Made by a program: the position numbers and the translations under genes. From Ponticaulis sp. (GTDB taxonomy: Bacteria; Pseudomonadota; Alphaproteobacteria; Caulobacterales; Hyphomonadaceae): a stretch of DNA of 64,000 nt. Under the pieces are notes generated by a model. The model was not told the origin of the DNA. It saw only the letters and a program-made list of their open reading frames with translations, and did no database searches. Below are positions 51,804 through 59,803 of this stretch, piece by piece (positions within the stretch are counted from its first letter, which is position 1; each line of letters starts with the position of its first letter). The stretch spans positions 434,001 to 498,000 of the forward strand of contig NZLU01000023.1 of NCBI GenBank assembly GCA_002692725.1, given 5' to 3'.

Positions 51804-52010
51804 GGCATTCCCTCCTTGCACCTGCGTTGGGGATTAGTGTCTCAGAATGCCAGACAGCTCAAGTCACGCCGGGTCGATATTGGGTGTCGCAATCATCTCT
51901 ATGGAACTTCACCCCGTCCGCATTCGTAGAGTCTTCATACCAATAAAAACAATCAGAAACTGCGTAGAGTTCAACAGAGCGCGTCACACGGCGCAGAAAG
52001 GCAGATTGTT

Positions 52011-52184
52011 ATGACTGATCTGAGATACAGAGGGTCTGAGAGTAAAGGCGAAAGCGTAAAACACGAGGAAGAGACGGATGATCTCGTCTATCGTGGCTCG
52101 CGTCACGACCCGAAAGAAAAGACGCCAGATGCCGAAGACAAGGACACTTCTGATCTTCGATATCGCGGCAGCGACAGCGAATAG
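52011..52184 (+). CDS. Microprotein with triple DLxYRGS repeat (57 aa)
   Basis: A 57-residue, strongly charged ORF. The heptad DLRYRGS/DLVYRGS/DLRYRGS occurs at residues 3-9, 24-30 and 48-54, separated by two Lys/Glu/Asp-rich linkers of 14 and 17 residues. Such a design suggests repeated short binding motifs on a disordered chain. The YRG core recalls the cyanobacterial DUF4278 (YRGxxY) proteins, but the match is too short to claim. GAAAGG lies upstream and a perfect terminator follows six bases after the stop, which argues for a real gene. No family is recognised. Confidence 0.65.
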   Translation: MTDLRYRGSESKGESVKHEEETDDLVYRGSRHDPKEKTPDAEDKDTSDLRYRGSDSE

Positions 52185-52190
52185 TTCACA

Positions 52191-52215
52191 GGGCGGCGGG
52201 ATGCCGCCCTTTTTT
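52191..52215 (+). terminator. Rho-independent terminator of the DLxYRGS gene
   Basis: GGGCGGC (52191-52197) pairs perfectly with GCCGCCC (52203-52209) around a 5-nt loop, then six T residues follow. It starts six bases after the stop of the small gene, so it confirms a short monocistronic transcript. Confidence 0.92.
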
Positions 52216-52385
52216 CTGGACGATCACGCGCCCGAGCTCGGAACTGCCAATCAAGCGCCCAATATCCTGCTGCGACTGTTCGGATAATGCGCAATTTCAT
52301 AATATGAAACTATTGCGACACGGTAAAAGGAACCTGTTTGTGGGGAGTTGATTAGGATAATCTCTCCATTAGCAAGGATTTCCGA

Positions 52386-53168
52386 ATGCGCGTCCATATC
52401 GAAGCAGAATTGGTCTATTATCTAGCTGAGCCTACCGATGTTCTGTTCGCTGTGGAAGCTATTCCAATGCGGGATCAGCGGCTCATCTATGACAAGCTGA
52501 CGGTCGCAGGGGACGCGACCACGCTGAGAAGCGTTGAAGACCATGGTACGCCCGGTCGCCGCCAGTGGATGGAAACCACGGGCCAGACGCGCATCAGTTA
52601 TGTCGCAGATGTTGAGGTCAATCGTGCGCCTTTGTCGATCGCCGGGCTCAGCGTCCCGCCACGGCGGGAATTGCCGGCTGACGTGATCAGCTATCTGTTC
52701 CCAAGCCGCTATTGCGAATCAGACCGACTGGAGATCTATGCCGCCAAGGAATTCGATGGCGTATCAGGCGGAGATCAGATTCTTCAAATGTCGAATTGGA
52801 TATTCGAGCATTTTGACTATGTTCCCGGCTCGTCGGATGCGACCACCACCGCGACGGACAGTTTTCTGAAACGACAGGGTGTGTGTCGGGATTACGCCCA
52901 TGTTCTTATCTCCTTCGCTCGCGCGGTTGGCGTGCCGGCCCGCATGGTTTCGGTCTATGCGCCGGGGCTTAATCCGCCGGATTTTCATGCGGTGGTCGAA
53001 GTCTGGTTGGAGGGCAGCTGGCATTTGATCGATCCGTCACGCATGGCGCCTGAGGAGTCTTTCGTGCGGATTACCTATGGTCGTGACGCGACCGATATCA
53101 GCTTCATGACGATATTTGGTCAGGCCGACCTGATCAGCCAGACTGTCATGGTGAGTGCGGACAGCTAG
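52386..53168 (+). CDS. Transglutaminase-like family protein
   Basis: The 260-residue protein has an N-terminal beta-sandwich part (residues 1-100) and a transglutaminase-like domain with the Cys-His-Asp triad: Cys167 in GVCRDYAHVL, His201 in DFHAVVEVWL and Asp216 in HLIDPSR. This is the bacterial arrangement often seen in cytoplasmic proteases or amidases of unknown substrate. No signal peptide. It is upstream of an LRAT-like gene on the same strand, 46 bases away, so the two may form an operon. The ATG at 52386 is preceded by AGCAAGGATTTCCGA. Confidence 0.85.
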   Translation: MRVHIEAELVYYLAEPTDVLFAVEAIPMRDQRLIYDKLTVAGDATTLRSVEDHGTPGRRQWMETTGQTRISYVADVEVNRAPLSIAGLSVPPRRELPADVISYLFPSRYCESDRLEIYAAKEFDGVSGGDQILQMSNWIFEHFDYVPGSSDATTTATDSFLKRQGVCRDYAHVLISFARAVGVPARMVSVYAPGLNPPDFHAVVEVWLEGSWHLIDPSRMAPEESFVRITYGRDATDISFMTIFGQADLISQTVMVSADS

Positions 53169-53214
53169 CGCGTCGCGACTTGACGTCAAGTGAATTCGAG
53201 CTTATCGTTTTTCG

Positions 53215-53592
53215 ATGAATTCTTCGTCTGACCTTCAGCCGGGTGATCTGGTTTCCGTCCGCTTTGCAGGGGTGTTGCGCCATTATGGTGTCGTGACATT
53301 CGGCGGACGTATTCTTTCCAATAATGGTGAGCGCGGCGGGGTCATCTCGCAAAGTTATGCTGAATTTGCGAAAGGCCGTGAGGTGAAGATCCATCCACGC
53401 CGGAGCTCGGATGATGGCTATCACGCGCATCATCATGCCTTTGGCCGGCTGGGAAACGATTATCACCTGGCTGGATCAAACTGCGTGGATTTCGTTAATC
53501 GCGCGACGCGCCGCTCGCCCACGGTCAGCCAGTATGCACGAGCGGGGGTGCAGACTCTCGCCGATATGTTCGGACCGCGACGGAAGAGATAG
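53215..53592 (+). CDS. LRAT/NlpC-P60-like small protein
   Basis: The 125-residue protein has a permuted papain-like look: DLVSVRFAGVLRHYGVVTFGG with His23, a beta strand, and NDYHLAGSNCVDFVNRATRR with Cys90 in the Asn-Cys-x-x-Phe-Val context that defines LRAT-type and related NlpC/P60 hydrolases and acyltransferases. The order His-then-Cys is that of the permuted group. Further His-rich residues (DDGYHAHHHAFG) lie in between. It may hydrolyse or transfer acyl groups on lipids, or cut peptides; there is no signal sequence. It stands in a cluster with the transglutaminase gene and a DUF3775 gene. Confidence 0.65.
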   Translation: MNSSSDLQPGDLVSVRFAGVLRHYGVVTFGGRILSNNGERGGVISQSYAEFAKGREVKIHPRRSSDDGYHAHHHAFGRLGNDYHLAGSNCVDFVNRATRRSPTVSQYARAGVQTLADMFGPRRKR

Positions 53593-53688
53593 CCTGTACC
53601 GGGTCGGAAGCTGCGACATTGATGCGACGTGAAAACGGATCGCGGGTCGGCTAGATTGACCTCGGGTTCCAAGTTCAGGAGGCTGGCC

Positions 53689-54132
53689 ATGAAGACTGTC
53701 GAAACCGGACCGCGTGTTGAGAATTTTCCGGTCTCAGAGGACAGCCTCGCGGCGATCATTCAGGAAGCACGCGCCTATGAGGAGATCGTACCCGAAACCG
53801 ATGTTGAAGACGGTGCGGATGAACTCGACGAGCGTGATGCGCCGCCCCACGATGAAGGGTTAGGCCATCCCGAACGTCAGGTGCTGATGGAGGCCATCCG
53901 CGCGCTCTCCATGGGTCGCCAGGAAGCCCTTGTTGCAGTGTGCTGGATCGGTCGCGGAGATTATGAGGCCGAGGAATGGGATGAGGCGCTGAAGTTTGCG
54001 GCCGAGCGTGACAATGGCAATGTCGCAGGCTATCTGGCGGGCATTCCCATGCTTGCGGATTATCTGGAGGCTGGTGCGGCAGCGCTCGGCATCAACCTCT
54101 CAGATACCAGCAGTCAGAGCATGTCGCACTGA
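53689..54132 (+). CDS. DUF3775 family protein, copy 2
   Basis: The 147-residue protein is a paralogue of the protein at 48657-49124, with the opening MKTVETGPRVENFPVSEDSLAAII, the core QVLMEAIRALSMGRQEALVAVCWIGRGDYEAEEW and the closing AGYLAGIPMLADYLEAGAAALGI all shared. The two differ mainly in the acidic linker after residue 35. ATG 53689 follows AGGAGG at good spacing; the ORF is open further upstream but without conserved sequence. It converges with the metallopeptidase gene, 15 bases apart. Function unknown. Confidence 0.8.
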   Translation: MKTVETGPRVENFPVSEDSLAAIIQEARAYEEIVPETDVEDGADELDERDAPPHDEGLGHPERQVLMEAIRALSMGRQEALVAVCWIGRGDYEAEEWDEALKFAAERDNGNVAGYLAGIPMLADYLEAGAAALGINLSDTSSQSMSH

Positions 54133-54147
54133 GGTGCCCAAACTCCA

Positions 54148-55005
54148 TTACTGAAGCGCGCTGAATGTGTCGCATTCGTTCGGGTCACCTGTGCGATAGC
54201 CGCGCATGAGCCATTCCTGACGCTGTTCTGACGAGCCATGCGTGAAGGATTCTGGCGTGACCTGGCGCCCTGCACGACGTTGTAGTGTGTCGTCGCCAAT
54301 GGCGTTTGCCGTTTTCAGGCCTTCCTGAATATCACCGGATTCAAGGGCCACATTGCCGCCGGACACTCGTGCAGCATTTGCTGCCCAGACGCCTGCATAA
54401 CAGTCAGCCTGTAATTCCAGCATTACGAGATAGCGATTGGCTTCTTCTTCGCTGCTTGCGGCTTGTTGACGTCGGCGAACCTCCTGAGAGGTGCCCGTCA
54501 GGGTTTGGATGTGATGGCCCCATTCATGCGCAATCACATAGGCACGACCGAAATCTGCACCTGAGGCGCCGAATTTGGTCTCCATTTCCTGCCAGAAGGA
54601 GAGGTCGAGATAGACGGTCTGGTCTGCAGGACAATAGAACGGGCCCATGGCGGCCTGACCATATCCACAACCAGTGTTTGTTCCTTGCGTATAGAGGACA
54701 GTATTCGGGTTGTCATAGTCGCCAATAAAATTGGCCCAGACCGTGTCGGCGTTCGTACCAATGACATCGACAAATTTGCCTGCTTCGTCTTCGGGTGTGC
54801 CAATCTCGCCGGCTTGCTGTTCACCTGCGCCTGCGCCGCCGAACTGGCTGGCAACCTGCATGGTCTGAGAGGGATCGATGCCGAACAGGAAATAGCCGGC
54901 CAGCGCGATCACAATAACGCCAAGCCCGCCACCCGCAGCGGCTTTACCTTTCATGCCGCGCCGGTCCTCGATATTCCCACTTGTGCGACCCTGTCTCCAG
55001 CGCAT
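54148..55005 (-). CDS. YpfJ-type neutral zinc metallopeptidase
   Basis: The 285-residue protein has a basic N-terminus, one membrane helix (about residues 27-42) and an exposed metallopeptidase domain of the YpfJ/neutral zinc metallopeptidase family. The zinc motif is His160-Glu161-Trp-Gly-His164-His in AHEWGHHIQ, and a Glu in LQADCYAGVWA fits the third ligand. Other family blocks are GCGYGQAAMGPFYCPADQTVYLDL with two cysteines, and RRQQAASSEEEANRYLVMLE. Probably faces the periplasm; substrate unknown. GGGAGCGGGC precedes the ATG. Divergent from the M3 peptidase gene with a roughly 190-base gap. Confidence 0.9.
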   Translation of the reverse strand: MRWRQGRTSGNIEDRRGMKGKAAAGGGLGVIVIALAGYFLFGIDPSQTMQVASQFGGAGAGEQQAGEIGTPEDEAGKFVDVIGTNADTVWANFIGDYDNPNTVLYTQGTNTGCGYGQAAMGPFYCPADQTVYLDLSFWQEMETKFGASGADFGRAYVIAHEWGHHIQTLTGTSQEVRRRQQAASSEEEANRYLVMLELQADCYAGVWAANAARVSGGNVALESGDIQEGLKTANAIGDDTLQRRAGRQVTPESFTHGSSEQRQEWLMRGYRTGDPNECDTFSALQ

Positions 55006-55197
55006 AGCCCGCTCCCTCGCTTGCCCACAGATTATGCCATCTCTTTAGACCACGCTCTGTGATCCGTCATCTGTGAAACATTCAACATTAATATCAAGAC
55101 AGGTTCGGCTTACCATCTTGTCAGCCAGTTTGTCCCGTGATCAATTCGCATTTATCGTTTTACGGCAAGGTGGGAATTGTTTTCTGTGTCCGACTTC

Positions 55198-57090
55198 ATG
55201 AAGAAAATCACATATGGCGCCTCGGCGCTGGCGACATTTATGGCTCTGGGCACCGCGGCGCCCGTTCTGGCCGAGCCTAACACGGAGGCAGCTGAAGCGT
55301 CCTCTGAAACCTATGTCTGGGATCTGACAGACATTTACGCCGATACGGATGAATGGGCCGAAGCCTATGCTGAGGTCGAAGCCCGGCTTGAGGGACTGAC
55401 CCAGTATAAGGGCACGCTCGGCGACAGCGCCGAAGCTCTCGAAACGGCGTTACGGGATATGTCCGATACCGCCAAGGAGGCGGTGCGGGTATATGTCTAT
55501 ACCTCGCTCACCCGTGACCAGGACCAACGCGTACCGGAATCGCAGGAAATGTTTGGCAAGGCGATGGCCTTGTTCCAGACCTATAATGAAGCGGTCAGCT
55601 GGGTTGATCCTGAACTGCTCACTGTTGGCGAAGAAACGATCCGCGGCTTCATGGCAGAAAATCCCGACCTCGAACCCTTCACTTTCCAGCTCGAAAACAC
55701 ACTGCGTCGTGCGCCGTATACATTGGACGCCGATGGCGAAGCGCTGATGGCTCAGGCAAGCCTCGCTCTGTCTCAGGCTAATGAGATCTACAGTCTTTAT
55801 GCGAATGCCTCGATTACCTGGCCTACGGCGACCCTGTCTGATGGTTCAGAGGTGAAGCTCAATCAGGCTGGCTATAGCCGGTATCGGGCCGTCTCCAACC
55901 GCGACGATCGCAAACTCGTTTTCGATACCTTCTGGGGCGCCTGGAATGAATATGAAAGCGGGATGGGTGCCACCCTGAACGCTCAGGTTCTTTCGGCGGT
56001 TTTCCGTGCGAAAGCGCGTGGTTATGACAGCGTGCTTCAACGCGCCTTGTTCGACGACAATCTGCCGCCAGAGATTTACACACAGCTTGTGGATCAGGTG
56101 AATGCCGCTCTGCCGACCTTCCATCGCTATCTGAAAATGCGCGGACAAATGCTGGATATCGACGATCTCGGTTATTTCGATATCTACCCGCCAATCATCG
56201 AGGCAGACACGGGCGTGTTCGATCTCAAACGATCGGAGGAATTGACCTTTCAATCCCTGAAGCCGTTCGGTGAGGAATATCTGGCACTTCTCCGTGAAGG
56301 TCTGGATGGCAAATGGATGCACTCCCATCCTCAGGAGGGCAAGGAAACCGGCGCCTATATGAATGGCTCGGTTTATGATGTGCACCCTTATGTGCTGCTG
56401 AATCACAATGATGATTATGACTCCATGTCGACCTTCAGTCATGAATGGGGGCATGCGGTTCACACCATGCTGGCCAAGACCGAGCAGCCGTTTGAGACGG
56501 CTAGCTATTCGACTTTCATCGCTGAAATGGCGTCCACGATTAATGAGATCCTGCTGCAGGAATACATGATCGAGAATGCGGAAACAAAAGAGGAAAAGCT
56601 GTTTTATCTGGGCGAGGCGCTCGAAAGCCTGCGCGGCACCTTCTTCCGCCAGACCATGTTTGGTGAGTTCGAGCTGGCAATTCACGAGGCAGCCGAACGT
56701 GGCGAGCCGCTAACCGGCGCGAAGATGACCCAGATGTATGGTGAGCTTCTCAAGAAATATCACGGCCATGATCAGGGCGTGATGAATATTGATGACACCT
56801 ATGCCATCGAATGGGCCTTCATTCCGCACTTCTATTACGAATTTTATGTCTATCAGTATGCGACATCGATCTCGGGCGCAGCCTGGTTTGCCGAGCAATT
56901 CCTGGGCGGCGATGAGGATGTGAAGGAGAACTTCCTGAACGTTCTGCGGGCAGGGGGATCAGACTATCCACATAATATTCTGCTGAACGAAGCTGGATTG
57001 GATATGACAAAGCCGGACGCCTATCAGGCGGTGGTGCGCCGGATGAATTCCATTATGGATCGCATGGACGCCCTGATGGCGGAAGACTAG
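55198..57090 (+). CDS. M3 family oligoendopeptidase F-like peptidase
   Basis: The roughly 630-residue protein has a signal peptide (KKITYGASALATFMALGTAAPVLA) and an M3 family domain like oligoendopeptidase F. The zinc motif is SHEWGHAVHTML near residue 415 and the third ligand is in STFIAEMASTINEILLQEY about 28 residues on. A HPYVLLNHNDDYDSMSTFSHE block and an EWAFIPHFYYEFYVYQYATSIS segment match the PepF group. Most PepF enzymes are cytoplasmic, so the signal peptide (periplasmic peptide degradation) is notable. The start is uncertain: ATG 55198 fits the signal sequence; GTG 55186 or TTG 55177 follow a better AAGGTGG site. Confidence 0.9.
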   Translation: MKKITYGASALATFMALGTAAPVLAEPNTEAAEASSETYVWDLTDIYADTDEWAEAYAEVEARLEGLTQYKGTLGDSAEALETALRDMSDTAKEAVRVYVYTSLTRDQDQRVPESQEMFGKAMALFQTYNEAVSWVDPELLTVGEETIRGFMAENPDLEPFTFQLENTLRRAPYTLDADGEALMAQASLALSQANEIYSLYANASITWPTATLSDGSEVKLNQAGYSRYRAVSNRDDRKLVFDTFWGAWNEYESGMGATLNAQVLSAVFRAKARGYDSVLQRALFDDNLPPEIYTQLVDQVNAALPTFHRYLKMRGQMLDIDDLGYFDIYPPIIEADTGVFDLKRSEELTFQSLKPFGEEYLALLREGLDGKWMHSHPQEGKETGAYMNGSVYDVHPYVLLNHNDDYDSMSTFSHEWGHAVHTMLAKTEQPFETASYSTFIAEMASTINEILLQEYMIENAETKEEKLFYLGEALESLRGTFFRQTMFGEFELAIHEAAERGEPLTGAKMTQMYGELLKKYHGHDQGVMNIDDTYAIEWAFIPHFYYEFYVYQYATSISGAAWFAEQFLGGDEDVKENFLNVLRAGGSDYPHNILLNEAGLDMTKPDAYQAVVRRMNSIMDRMDALMAED

Positions 57091-57125
57091 GGATTGCGTT
57101 TTCGGCGCGCCGCTTCTCAACTGAA

Positions 57126-57632
57126 GTGGCGCGTTGCCCTTTCGGCGATGTCGTCACAGCTTATATGGACGGTATGGTCGAAATTTGTGATCCTTGGGAC
57201 AATGTGAAATCCCAGCTGCAGCCGGATGGCAGCCTCAGAGATATCTTTATCCCCGGCGCGTCACCGGACCATTGGGACAGGTTTCTGCACTGGGTGATGA
57301 ATCGTAATCAGCCAATCGTGTTTCGGCACGGCATGGCGGTGACAAAGCTTCCGGACTCACTTGAAGATATTCGGAAATTGCAGGAATCGGACACTGTGCT
57401 GCTGACGTTTCCGGCTGGCAAATTGCGCCTTAATTGCCATTTTTTCGAAGACGATGAGATGGAGTTTGATCTCGATCCCCGAAGTATTGCGGGGGAGGGG
57501 CATTATGATGATCTCACCGGTCTGATGGCATCCTTTTCCGCGCTGATGGGCAAGACGGTTTACCTCACCCGTGAAAGCGCGCCAGATCAGGTGATCACGG
57601 CTATTTCGCCGAATGCTAAAGTTGTGGGGTGA
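57126..57632 (+). CDS. Hypothetical protein
   Basis: The 168-residue protein has no recognised domain or signal sequence. It is acidic in parts, contains a PDHWDRFLHWVMNRNQPIVFRHG block and a CHFFEDDEMEFDLDPRSI stretch, and looks like a compact mixed alpha/beta cytoplasmic protein. The frame stays open back to GTG 57126, which lacks a ribosome site; ATG 57165 or 57174 may be the true start. It lies 35 bases after the M3 peptidase gene, and its 3' end lies 10 bases before the YjbQ start, so it probably belongs to one transcript with yjbQ. Confidence 0.6.
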   Translation: MARCPFGDVVTAYMDGMVEICDPWDNVKSQLQPDGSLRDIFIPGASPDHWDRFLHWVMNRNQPIVFRHGMAVTKLPDSLEDIRKLQESDTVLLTFPAGKLRLNCHFFEDDEMEFDLDPRSIAGEGHYDDLTGLMASFSALMGKTVYLTRESAPDQVITAISPNAKVVG

Positions 57633-57642
57633 GGGGGAGGAC

Positions 57643-58059
57643 ATGCTGACACGTTTGACCATCCATACAACCGGACCCGGCCTTTATGAGTTTGCGCGCG
57701 AAATCGCAGCTGAGCTAAGCGGACAGGGCGATGGTTTGCTCACCCTGTTTTGTCAGCACACTTCGGCATCACTGACCATTCAGGAAAATGCCGACCCCGA
57801 CGTGATCCGTGATTTACAGGCCTTTTTTGCCCGGCTCGTGCCGCATGCGGACGACCCCGCAATGAGCTTTCTGCGCCATCGTACGGAAGGCCCTGACGAC
57901 CAGCCGGCGCACATCAAATCAGCGCTGACTCAGGTGAGCCTGTCGATTCCCGTGCAAGACGGCCGGATGATGCTCGGTACCTGGCAGGGGGTTTATCTGT
58001 TTGAGCATCGGGACATGCCGCATACGCGTCATGTTGTGGCGCAGTTCATGGCCTCATAA
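57643..58059 (+). CDS. YjbQ family thiamine-phosphate synthase-like protein
   Basis: The 138-residue protein belongs to YjbQ/UPF0047 (secondary thiamine-phosphate synthase enzyme). It shows the family motifs FCQHTSASLTIQENADPDV, RHRTEGPDDQPAHIKSAL and GTWQGVYLFEHRD with conserved His residues thought to bind metal. In some bacteria this fold substitutes weakly for ThiE; the main role is unclear. ATG 57643 is preceded by GGGGGAGGAC and is preferred over an in-frame ATG at 57613 in the gene before. It overlaps the opposite-strand basic peptide gene by a few bases at its 3' end. Confidence 0.9.
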   Translation: MLTRLTIHTTGPGLYEFAREIAAELSGQGDGLLTLFCQHTSASLTIQENADPDVIRDLQAFFARLVPHADDPAMSFLRHRTEGPDDQPAHIKSALTQVSLSIPVQDGRMMLGTWQGVYLFEHRDMPHTRHVVAQFMAS

Positions 58060-58203
58060 GGCTCGAATTTCTCGAAATGACGCGCGAAGGTGCGCACGAT
58101 CATGATGGGAGTGACGGTACTTACTGCCCTGACGTTTATGCGGTTTGCAGTGCAGGCAACCCGAACGGGTAGACTTTGGTCCTTTGCGCTTGTGATGAGC
58201 CAT
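58054..58203 (-). CDS. Small basic protein with Cys-x-x-Cys-Lys-Pro-His motif (49 aa)
   Basis: A 49-residue, highly basic ORF, starting MAHHKRKGPKS, with the motif RSGCLHCKPHKRQG. Small proteins with an SGCLxCKPHK core recur in alphaproteobacteria, but I know no function; a metal-binding or nucleic-acid-binding peptide is plausible. I chose ATG 58203 because an earlier ATG (58254) would overlap the SH3-like gene upstream by 35 bases. Its end overlaps the stop region of yjbQ on the other strand. Both genes lie in a tightly packed region, so it may be translated with the SH3-like gene. Confidence 0.55.
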   Translation of the reverse strand: MAHHKRKGPKSTRSGCLHCKPHKRQGSKYRHSHHDRAHLRASFREIRAL

Positions 58204-58219
58204 GGGAGCCGCCGCAAGC

Positions 58220-58846
58220 TTATCGATAGCAATTGTCGATTTCTGGTGTTTCATAGGACGCACATTGGCGCCCGCCCCAGGTTTCCAGCACGTACATTGT
58301 CGAATTGTGCATATCCGAACTCATCTGAGACAGTGAATTATAGGTGCCATAATCTATCGAAAGCTGGGGAGAGATCGTCGCAAGCGCGTTGATCAAAGTG
58401 ATCTCATTGGGGCTGAAGCTTGGCTCGGATGTGGTGCAATCGGAATTGTCAAAAACCTGAGCGAGATTGGGTTCTGGAAAACAATAACCGCGATAGTTGA
58501 ACATGGCGCTCGTCAGAGTTTGGGCCGCATTCGCGTCGAACTGCGCCAGCTCCTGCAGGTTTGCCGAAAATACAATCAGCATTTGCTGAGGCATATAGCC
58601 TTTGGTTCCGTCATCAAGTCCGCCATAAATCCAGCCCGACTGCGTCCCATAAATCTCGACCATCTGTCCACTGCGGACATTGCTTGCCGGCTCGCTGGTC
58701 AGGTCGGGCGATGAATAAAATGGCGTAGACCAAAGGCCGAGAGGTTGTTCACCAACCGCCACACCCCACGCAATCGCCTGCTGGGCCTGCGCAGGAAGGC
58801 AGGTAAGCACCAAACCAACCAGAACGCTCAGAAGCTTTTTGATCAT
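58220..58846 (-). CDS. Secreted SH3-like domain protein
   Basis: The 208-residue protein has a signal peptide (MIKKLLSVLVGLVLTCLPAQA), then a bacterial SH3-like domain (about residues 40-90: VRSGQMVEIYGTQSGWIYGGLDDGTKGYMP), followed by a region of about 110 residues with six cysteines that may form disulfides. Such domains often bind peptidoglycan or cell-wall peptides; here only the fold pattern supports that. ATG 58846 follows GGAGGGGGAC. The longer ORF upstream has no coding support. It lies downstream of the sirtuin gene (106-base gap) on the same strand. Confidence 0.7.
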   Translation of the reverse strand: MIKKLLSVLVGLVLTCLPAQAQQAIAWGVAVGEQPLGLWSTPFYSSPDLTSEPASNVRSGQMVEIYGTQSGWIYGGLDDGTKGYMPQQMLIVFSANLQELAQFDANAAQTLTSAMFNYRGYCFPEPNLAQVFDNSDCTTSEPSFSPNEITLINALATISPQLSIDYGTYNSLSQMSSDMHNSTMYVLETWGGRQCASYETPEIDNCYR

Positions 58847-58952
58847 TTCCGTCCCCCTCCAAAACACGTTCAAGTATACACCTTGCCGGTTAAAGCAGAC
58901 AACAGGAGGGGGCAGTTGCCGCTGATGTTGTCGTGTCACAATTGCGCGAAGA

Positions 58953-59702
58953 TCAGGCGTCCAGCAAGTCGACAACGTCCTGCATGAGCGGCCCGATCTC
59001 GGTGTTAAGTACGAGATCGGCCAGGCCATCCTGTTCTGTCGGTTCGCGATTGATGATCACATACTTGGCACCTGTCTGCTTGGCATAGAGCGGGATGTTG
59101 GCAGCAGGATACACAACAAGAGAGGAGCCCAGCACGATACAGAGGTCGGCATTTGTGGCCTCGGCCTCAGCAAACATCATTTTCTTCTCGGGCATGGCCT
59201 GCCCAAAAGAGATGGTCGCGGATTTCAGAAGGCCATCGCAGAACAGGCAGGTGAGGTCCTCATCGGCGTCATAGCGGGGTTTGAGGTCGTCATACTCATA
59301 CCGTTTCCCACAATTGAGGCATTTCGCGTAAGAGGCGTTGCCGTGGATTTCGATAACCTTGTCATCCGGCACGCCAGCATCCTGATGAAGATTGTCGACA
59401 TTCTGCGTGATCACACTTGTGACCTTGCCCATTTCAACCAGTTTCGCCACGGCATAATGTCCGGCATTGGGTGAGGCCCCCGTCCAGCCGGCCGATTTAT
59501 TGTAGACGCGTCGCCAGGCTTCCCGGCGTTGCTCCCGCGAGGAGACGAAATCCTGATAATAGATCGGAGACATTTTCGACCACACGCCACCCGGGCTTCG
59601 GAAGTCGGGAATGCCACTTTCTGTCGAAATACCTGCACCGGTGAACACAATGGCCTTATTGCAGTTTTTGATCATGTCAGCGAGTTGTTCGGCTTCTGTC
59701 AT
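58953..59702 (-). CDS. cobB: Sir2-type NAD-dependent protein deacylase
   Basis: The 249-residue protein is a sirtuin. The NAD-binding motif is GAGISTESGIPDFRSP, with the catalytic histidine in EIHGNASY and TQNVDNLHQDAGV; the zinc-binding Cys pairs are KCLNCGKRY and TCLFCDG. The bacterial CobB group removes acetyl or succinyl groups from lysines, for example to switch acyl-CoA synthetases. No membrane segments. It is divergent from the secreted protein gene at 59804. The exact acyl preference cannot be told from sequence. Confidence 0.94.
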   Translation of the reverse strand: MTEAEQLADMIKNCNKAIVFTGAGISTESGIPDFRSPGGVWSKMSPIYYQDFVSSREQRREAWRRVYNKSAGWTGASPNAGHYAVAKLVEMGKVTSVITQNVDNLHQDAGVPDDKVIEIHGNASYAKCLNCGKRYEYDDLKPRYDADEDLTCLFCDGLLKSATISFGQAMPEKKMMFAEAEATNADLCIVLGSSLVVYPAANIPLYAKQTGAKYVIINREPTEQDGLADLVLNTEIGPLMQDVVDLLDA

Positions 59703-59803
59703 GGTCTGTCCCGATCGTCTGAAGTGCAGTGTTCAGTGTTAACCGAAATTGACAGTCTGTCGAACTCGGCTTCACAGTCTTTTGAAACACTCAGGAGGTT
59801 GGA

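Noticed and set aside
51804..52010. SAM- or SAH-type riboswitch before metY
   Set aside because: No recognisable conserved core in the leader by eye.
55846..56685. Minus-strand 279-codon ORF opposite the M3 peptidase
   Set aside because: Antisense shadow of a conserved gene; no ribosome site.
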